Origin: Erysipelotrichaceae bacterium
GTDB taxonomy: Bacteria; Bacillota_I; Bacilli_A; Erysipelotrichales; Erysipelotrichaceae
Direction: 5' to 3'
Assembly (NCBI GenBank): GCA_024681275.1
Contig: JAILBD010000025.1
Coordinates: 1-10,049, forward strand
Length of the DNA stretch: 10,049 bases
Notes under the pieces: model-generated
Seen by the model: the letters and a program-made list of their open reading frames with translations, nothing else
Database searches by the model: none
Told to the model about the DNA's origin: nothing
In this document: positions 6,123-10,049 of the stretch, in pieces
How positions within the stretch are numbered: position 1 is the first letter of the stretch
Layout of the letters: each line of letters begins with the position of its first letter
Program-made: the position numbers and the translations under genes

Positions 6123-7476
6123 GAAAGTATCTATGGACAAGACGGAACTCAGCAGAAAGATCGCCGAAAAAGTCAAAGAAGCCGGAGGCAGAGTCTTTTA
6201 CGTGGGCGGCTGCGTCAGAGACAGGATCCTTCACATCGAAAACAAAGACATCGATATCGAAGTCCACGGCATCACGCCCGAAAAACTCAAAGAGATCCTG
6301 GAAACGCTGGGCAGGCCGCTCAGTTTCGGCAAGAGCTTCGGCGTCTGGTCTCTGAAAGGCTACGACATCGACATCGCCATGCCCAGAAGGGAAAAGGCAA
6401 TCGGCAAAGGTCACCGCGATTTTGAGATCGACGTCGATCCCTTCATCGGCTATGAACAGGCAGCCAGAAGAAGAGACTTCACGATCAACGCCCTGATGGA
6501 AGACGTCCTCAGCGGCGAGATCATCGACTCCTTCGGCGGCATGGAAGATCTTCAGAAGAAGGTCATCCGCTGCGTCGACCCTGTGACCTTCATCGAAGAT
6601 CCCCTGAGAGTCTTACGCGCCGCCCAGTTTGCCGCGCGTTTCCATTTCGACATCGACCCGGCGACCATTCAGCTGTGCAGCAGCATCGACCTGACCACCC
6701 TGCACAAACAGCGGATCGAAGATGAACTGAAGAAAGCCCTCTTAAAAAGCGATGAGCCGTCTCTATTCTTCAAGTGCCTCCTTGAAATGGACCAGCTCTC
6801 TTTCTGGTTCAAGGAGCTGCAGGATCTCATCGGTCTGAAACAGGATCCGATCTATCATCCCGAAGGCGATGTCTTCGTCCACACGATGGAAGTCCTGGAC
6901 CGCGGAACGGCATACCGGCAGAAAGTCTCTGAACCATACCGGTTCATGCTGCTGTGCCTGAGCCATGACCTTGGCAAGATCCTCACCACGAAAGAGATCG
7001 ACGGACGCATCCACGCCTACGGCCACGAGACGGAAGGACTTCCTCTGATCAGGACCTTCATACACCGCTTCTGCGAAGAAAAGGAACCGCTCAGATACGT
7101 GCTCAACATGACACCTCTTCACATGCGCCCATTTTCCCTGGCGGCAGACAGATCATCGATCAGATCGACCAACAAAGTCTTCGACCAGGCCTGCGAACCG
7201 CTCGACCTGCTCTACTTCTCTCTTGCCGACAAAGGCCCCAAAGCCGAAGAAGAAGAGATCAGCTGGCTCTTTGAACGATACGGGATCTATCAGGAATACA
7301 TGGCCAGAGACTATGTCAACGGTGAAGACCTCATTCAAGCCGGTCTGCGGCCGGATGAATCCTTTTCGGACATCCTGAACTATGCCCACAAACTCAGGCT
7401 GGCAGGCGTGAAGAAAGAAGACGCACTGAAACAGACGCTGGCTTACGCGCAGAAACAGAAGGCGGGACCACAGTGA
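6121..7476 (+). CDS. cca: HD-containing tRNA nucleotidyltransferase / poly(A) polymerase family protein
   Basis: The likely role is adding or repairing the 3' CCA end of tRNA in the cytoplasm. Class II nucleotidyltransferase motifs appear in order: VGGCVRD (28-34), the carboxylates KDIDIEV (42-48, Asp43 and Asp45) with a third in YDIDIAMPR (81-89), the RRRDFTINAL motif (116-125), EDPLRVLRAAQFAARF (159-174) and KQRIEDEL (196-203, resembling the ERxxxE motif). From about 245 an HD phosphohydrolase domain follows: VFVHTMEV (251-258), LSHDLGK (280-286) and YGHETEG (300-306). Its His/Asp metal ligands are intact. This layout matches HD-type CCA enzymes; a poly(A) polymerase role is the alternative. 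The start is uncertain: ATG 6121 or ATG 6133 (Met5), neither with a clear ribosome binding site. The last four bases overlap the next gene. Confidence 0.85.
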   Translation: MKVSMDKTELSRKIAEKVKEAGGRVFYVGGCVRDRILHIENKDIDIEVHGITPEKLKEILETLGRPLSFGKSFGVWSLKGYDIDIAMPRREKAIGKGHRDFEIDVDPFIGYEQAARRRDFTINALMEDVLSGEIIDSFGGMEDLQKKVIRCVDPVTFIEDPLRVLRAAQFAARFHFDIDPATIQLCSSIDLTTLHKQRIEDELKKALLKSDEPSLFFKCLLEMDQLSFWFKELQDLIGLKQDPIYHPEGDVFVHTMEVLDRGTAYRQKVSEPYRFMLLCLSHDLGKILTTKEIDGRIHAYGHETEGLPLIRTFIHRFCEEKEPLRYVLNMTPLHMRPFSLAADRSSIRSTNKVFDQACEPLDLLYFSLADKGPKAEEEEISWLFERYGIYQEYMARDYVNGEDLIQAGLRPDESFSDILNYAHKLRLAGVKKEDALKQTLAYAQKQKAGPQ

Positions 7477-8936
7477 TCAGAAAACTCACGCTCCTTCATT
7501 CCAACGATCCCCACGGCGCCTTTCTTCCCGTGATCAGAGACGGCATCGAAACAGGCGACATCAGCCTTCTTTCAGGTTGCCTGAACGAGATCAGAAAGAA
7601 GGAAAAAAACTGCCTCTATGCCATTGCCGGTGACCTTTTCAAAGGTTCCCTGATCGACGCCGAATTCAAAGGCATCTCCACGATCGAGATGATCAATCTC
7701 CTGAGACCCGACATCGTCACCATCGGCAACCACGAAGCGGACTACGGTCTTGCCCACCTGCTTTTCCTGGAAAAATGCGCCCGCTTTCCGATCATCAACG
7801 CCAACATGTTCATCACCGGCTCACAGAAGAGACTCTTCCAGCCATACCGCATCATTCAGATCGGCGGCATGAAAGTCCTCTTCATCGGACTGGTCACCGA
7901 CGAGATCCTGCTATCCGCAAAAAGCGAAGAACTGATCTCTTCCTATCTGAACGTGGACTCCTGCATCCGCCAGATCGCAACGGTCGTCGACTCCTACAAG
8001 ACCACCGACATCGACCTCACGGTCCTGCTGACCCACATCGGCTACGAAGAAGACAAGCGGCTGGCGGAAGATCTCGATGCCCAGAGCGGCATCGACCTGA
8101 TCATAGGCGCGCATTCCCACACCCTTCTCAAAAAGCCGAAACTGATCAACGGCATCCCGATCGTTCAGACCGGCTCCGGATTCGAACATCTGGGACGCTT
8201 CGACATCGAGATCGACACGGATCAGCACCGCATGCTTTCGTATGACTGGCAAGTACTGGATATAGACGCCTCCCGCACGCCAAAAGACGCCCTCATGGAA
8301 GAAGTCCTGAAAGCCTATTCCCAGAAGATCGAAGACAGATCATCGCGCATCCTGACGACCTTCGCAAGAAAACTCAGTCACCCTTCCAGACACGAAGAAA
8401 CGGAACTCTCCAATCTCTTTGCCGACCTGATGCAGGAAGACTCCAGCTTTGACATCATGATGCTGGGCTGCGGTTCTTTCAGGGGAAAGGAGCTCGGACC
8501 GGTCGTCGACTACCGCAGCTTCCGGGAGATCTATCCTTTCGAAAACGAGATCTGCATGCTTCAGATCAAAGGCAGTACCTTCAGAAAGATCTGCCGTCAC
8601 TTCTTAAGAGGGTCCGTCCTCAGCAAGGGCTCATCCGAATACTATGCCTTCTCAAAAGGTGTCTTCGTGACCTACGACTACGAAAACGACTCCCTCACAC
8701 GCTGCGAATATAAAAACAGGGAGATCGATGACAAAGAGATCCTGAAGATCGCCCTGCAGCGCTTCCATCTCGATAACTGCGAGGAGTTTCTGGGCGTATC
8801 CGGGAAAGAACTCACTTCCCTGCACGAAGCTGTCACCGTCGTGAAAAGCGACATCTCCACCTATGAGGAGATCCTGCTGAACAGTTTCGGACTGGACAGC
8901 CACATCGAAGGCCGCACCATCGTCATCAAAAACTGA
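7473..8936 (+). CDS. 5'-nucleotidase-family metallophosphoesterase without signal peptide
   Basis: This 487-aa protein belongs to the UshA/5'-nucleotidase family, which hydrolyses phosphate from nucleotides or related molecules with two metal ions. The metal-site motifs are complete: SNDPHG (Asp12, His14), IAGDLFKGS (Asp54), IGNHEADYG (Asn86, His87), LLTHIGYEED (His188) and GAHSHT (His214, His216). The second half is the substrate-binding C-terminal domain, with ELSNLFADLM (311-320), GCGSFRG (332-338) in place of the usual N-x-GG-x-R, and YPFENEI. Most relatives are exported, but this one starts directly with the first catalytic strand and has no signal or anchor, so it is probably cytoplasmic. 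The GTG start at 7473 overlaps the upstream stop (GTGA) and follows AAGGCGGG, so translation is coupled to the nucleotidyltransferase. The natural substrate is unknown. Confidence 0.9.
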   Translation: MIRKLTLLHSNDPHGAFLPVIRDGIETGDISLLSGCLNEIRKKEKNCLYAIAGDLFKGSLIDAEFKGISTIEMINLLRPDIVTIGNHEADYGLAHLLFLEKCARFPIINANMFITGSQKRLFQPYRIIQIGGMKVLFIGLVTDEILLSAKSEELISSYLNVDSCIRQIATVVDSYKTTDIDLTVLLTHIGYEEDKRLAEDLDAQSGIDLIIGAHSHTLLKKPKLINGIPIVQTGSGFEHLGRFDIEIDTDQHRMLSYDWQVLDIDASRTPKDALMEEVLKAYSQKIEDRSSRILTTFARKLSHPSRHEETELSNLFADLMQEDSSFDIMMLGCGSFRGKELGPVVDYRSFREIYPFENEICMLQIKGSTFRKICRHFLRGSVLSKGSSEYYAFSKGVFVTYDYENDSLTRCEYKNREIDDKEILKIALQRFHLDNCEEFLGVSGKELTSLHEAVTVVKSDISTYEEILLNSFGLDSHIEGRTIVIKN

Positions 8937-8955
8937 GAAAGATCAGTTATTTTCC
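8931..8955 (+). terminator. Weak hairpin at the end of the nucleotidase gene
   Basis: AACTGA and TCAGTT form a perfect 6-bp stem with a 6-base loop that includes the stop codon, followed by ATTTTCC. The stem has only two G-C pairs and the T-run is broken. It could at most reduce read-through into the next gene. Confidence 0.3.
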
Positions 8956-8972
8956 TGTTTTGGCCCTTCTTG

Positions 8973-8981
8973 TGTTATTAT
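8973..8981 (+). promoter_or_regulatory. Possible extended -10 promoter for the PIN-like gene
   Basis: TGTTATTAT reads as TGn plus TATTAT, an extended -10 element, 18 bases before the ATG at 9000. Transcription would begin around 8988, within or beside the AAAGG ribosome binding site (8986-8990). The transcript would therefore have a very short leader. No -35 box is convincing. Confidence 0.3.
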
Positions 8982-8999
8982 TTTTAAAGGTAAAAAATT

Positions 9000-9845
9000 A
9001 TGTTATTTTCTAAAGTACCTGCTTATCTGATAGATTCTGAGAACGTCGGATCGACCTGGATCTCTCTGCTCAACAGAGACGAGAAGTTCGAACTCTTCAT
9101 CTGCGTCACGGAAAACGCCAAGAGCCTCAACTTCTCCTTATTGAAAGAACTCATCGACGAACACAGATACAAGATCAACATCATCGAATGCAAACCGGGG
9201 AAGAATTCCCTGGACTTCTACCTCTCTTCCTACCTGGGCTGGCTGATCGGAAAGAACAGACACTCTTCCTACATCGTCGTATCACAGGATACCGGCTATG
9301 ATTCCGTCATCGAATACTGGAACAAGGAAGGCTACGATGTCAAACGCATCAACACCAAACCGGAAACTGTCAAAAAGACCTCCCGGAGATCCACCAGGAA
9401 GAAAGAAGAAGAAAAGAAGGCTGAACCTAAGAAGGAAGCCAGACCGGAACCGAAACCTGAGGTCAAAGTCAACTCGGAAACAAGGGTCATCGCAAAGGAC
9501 CAGTCAAGAGTCGAAAACAAGAAAACGGAAGCCGCTCCTGCAAAGAAGAAACAGGAGAACGCTCCTGCCAAAACCCAGAAGAAGGGATCCAAAAAAGAAG
9601 AAGTGCAAAAAGAAGAAGTCAAGAATACAGAGAAAGGATCTTCGCCACTTCTGAAAGACCTCCTGAAAGAGTATCCGGAAAACGAGATCGAAGATGTCAT
9701 CAAGTACCTTGACAAAGTCCCGGCAGACAGAAGGAACGACAAGAACTACATCTACCGCGGACTCATCCGCAAATTCAAGAGCGAAAAAGGACTTGCGATC
9801 TACACTCTGATCAAAAAAGAACTCGACAGATACTATCAGAAATAA
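9000..9845 (+). CDS. PIN/NYN-like nuclease-fold protein with Lys/Glu-rich linker
   Basis: Residues 1-116 look like a PIN-like (NYN-type) ribonuclease fold. Asp12 lies in AYLIDSENVGSTW after the first strand, Asp72 in SLDFYLSSYLGWLIG, and Asp97 and Asp101 in YIVVSQDTGYDSVIEYW. These acidic positions suit a metal-dependent active site. Residues about 120-213 are a highly charged, low-complexity stretch rich in Lys, Glu, Pro and Ala, probably disordered and able to touch RNA. Residues 214-281 form a compact helical domain (SPLLKDLLKEYPENEIEDVIKYL to ELDRYYQ) that I do not recognise. ATG 9000 has AAAGG 9 bases upstream. The gene lies 63 bases after the nucleotidase gene in the same direction and ends at a strong terminator. 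A role in RNA processing or decay is inferred from the fold alone; the target is unknown. Confidence 0.78.
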   Translation: MLFSKVPAYLIDSENVGSTWISLLNRDEKFELFICVTENAKSLNFSLLKELIDEHRYKINIIECKPGKNSLDFYLSSYLGWLIGKNRHSSYIVVSQDTGYDSVIEYWNKEGYDVKRINTKPETVKKTSRRSTRKKEEEKKAEPKKEARPEPKPEVKVNSETRVIAKDQSRVENKKTEAAPAKKKQENAPAKTQKKGSKKEEVQKEEVKNTEKGSSPLLKDLLKEYPENEIEDVIKYLDKVPADRRNDKNYIYRGLIRKFKSEKGLAIYTLIKKELDRYYQK

Positions 9846-9850
9846 GCACG

Positions 9851-9878
9851 AACTCCGTCTGAACAGGACGGAGTTTTT
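9851..9878 (+). terminator. Intrinsic terminator after the PIN-like gene
   Basis: AACTCCGTC and GACGGAGTT form a perfect 9-bp stem with a 7-base loop, and the right arm runs straight into TTTTTC. It starts 5 bases after the TAA stop and closes the plus-strand transcription unit. Confidence 0.92.
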
Positions 9879-9886
9879 CTTTAAGC

Positions 9887-9892
9887 TATAAT
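9887..9892 (+). promoter_or_regulatory. -10 box of the last gene
   Basis: TATAAT lies just after the terminator and 26 bases before the ATG at 9919, so a transcript would start near 9899 and still include the AGAAGGA ribosome binding site (9905-9911). No clear -35 box is present; the terminator hairpin occupies that distance. Confidence 0.45.
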
Positions 9893-9918
9893 GGAATCAA
9901 CAGAAAGAAGGAAACGAC

Positions 9919-10049
9919 ATGGCAAAACAAAGACCTATGGGCATGCGCATCGGTGAAAGCGTCTTCTGCATCGGCTATCTCCTCTTCGTGCTGATCGCCG
10001 CCTGCATCTTCATTCAAAGAGGAGATCCCTACGCATCGCTCTGCGCGAT
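9919..10049 (+). CDS. Start of a small or unknown membrane protein (3' end missing)
   Basis: The first 43 codons are visible. After a short basic N-terminus (MAKQRPMGMRIGE) comes a hydrophobic stretch of about 20 residues, VFCIGYLLFVLIAACIFIQ, and then a polar RGDPYASLCA turn. This is a typical first membrane span with positive residues on the cytoplasmic side. The start is supported by AGAAGGA 7 bases upstream and a TATAAT further back. I do not recognise the family from this fragment. Confidence 0.7.
   Translation, partial: MAKQRPMGMRIGESVFCIGYLLFVLIAACIFIQRGDPYASLCA

Noticed and set aside
9370..9640. Purine-rich repetitive-looking DNA (AAGAAG/GAAGAA tracts)
   Set aside because: It is in-frame coding for the Lys/Glu-rich linker and has no regular repeat unit, so it is not listed as a repeat element.
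9332..9742. Minus-strand Ser/Phe-rich frame opposite the PIN-like gene
   Set aside because: It mirrors the Lys/Glu-rich linker; the composition is an artefact of antisense AAG/GAA codons.
1..10049. Very frequent GATC tetranucleotides
   Set aside because: Most arise from codons ending in G followed by ATC (Ile) or from GAT-C junctions; this reflects codon preference and needs no special explanation.

Overview
The window looks like chromosomal DNA from a Gram-positive (Bacillota-type) anaerobe. The evidence is strong AGGAGG-type ribosome binding sites, a lipoprotein signal ending in LAAC, compact operons, SpoIIAA/SpoIIAB-like partner-switching proteins and mid-range GC with strong use of ATC, GAC and CTG codons. 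A gut Erysipelotrichia- or Lachnospirales-like host would fit, but that is an impression and not a demonstrated assignment. I see no tRNA, rRNA, CRISPR array, insertion sequence or phage gene. No stretch longer than 300 bases lacks a gene.

Left third (1-3923, minus strand): a three-gene ABC importer of the ferric-ion type (FbpABC/AfuABC architecture). It is transcribed as lipoprotein binding protein, then a fused two-domain permease of 597 aa, then an ATPase that runs off the left edge. A hairpin with runs on both sides sits between the binding protein and the permease and probably keeps the binding protein more abundant. The promoter region holds a perfect TATAAT, a perfect 6-bp inverted repeat at the predicted transcript start and a LacI/CcpA-like half site. 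No Fur-like box is evident, so the substrate should be left open.

Middle (3963-6097, minus strand): a three-gene partner-switching operon, closed by its own terminator. It encodes a stand-alone STAS anti-anti-sigma-like protein, a SpoIIAB/RsbW-like GHKL ATPase, and a fusion of a second STAS domain with an aminoglycoside-phosphotransferase-like kinase domain. No sigma factor, PP2C phosphatase or sensor lies in the window. This is the most unusual part of the region.

Right part (6121-10049, plus strand): divergent from the STAS operon, an HD-containing tRNA nucleotidyltransferase/poly(A) polymerase-family gene overlaps by 4 bases (GTGA) a signal-less, probably cytoplasmic 5'-nucleotidase-family gene. 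Next comes a PIN/NYN-like nuclease-fold protein with a long Lys/Glu/Pro-rich linker and a small C-terminal domain, then a clear terminator. The start of a membrane protein runs off the right edge. The tRNA 3'-end enzyme, nucleotidase and PIN-like protein together suggest an RNA/nucleotide-metabolism neighbourhood, although only the first two are tightly coupled.
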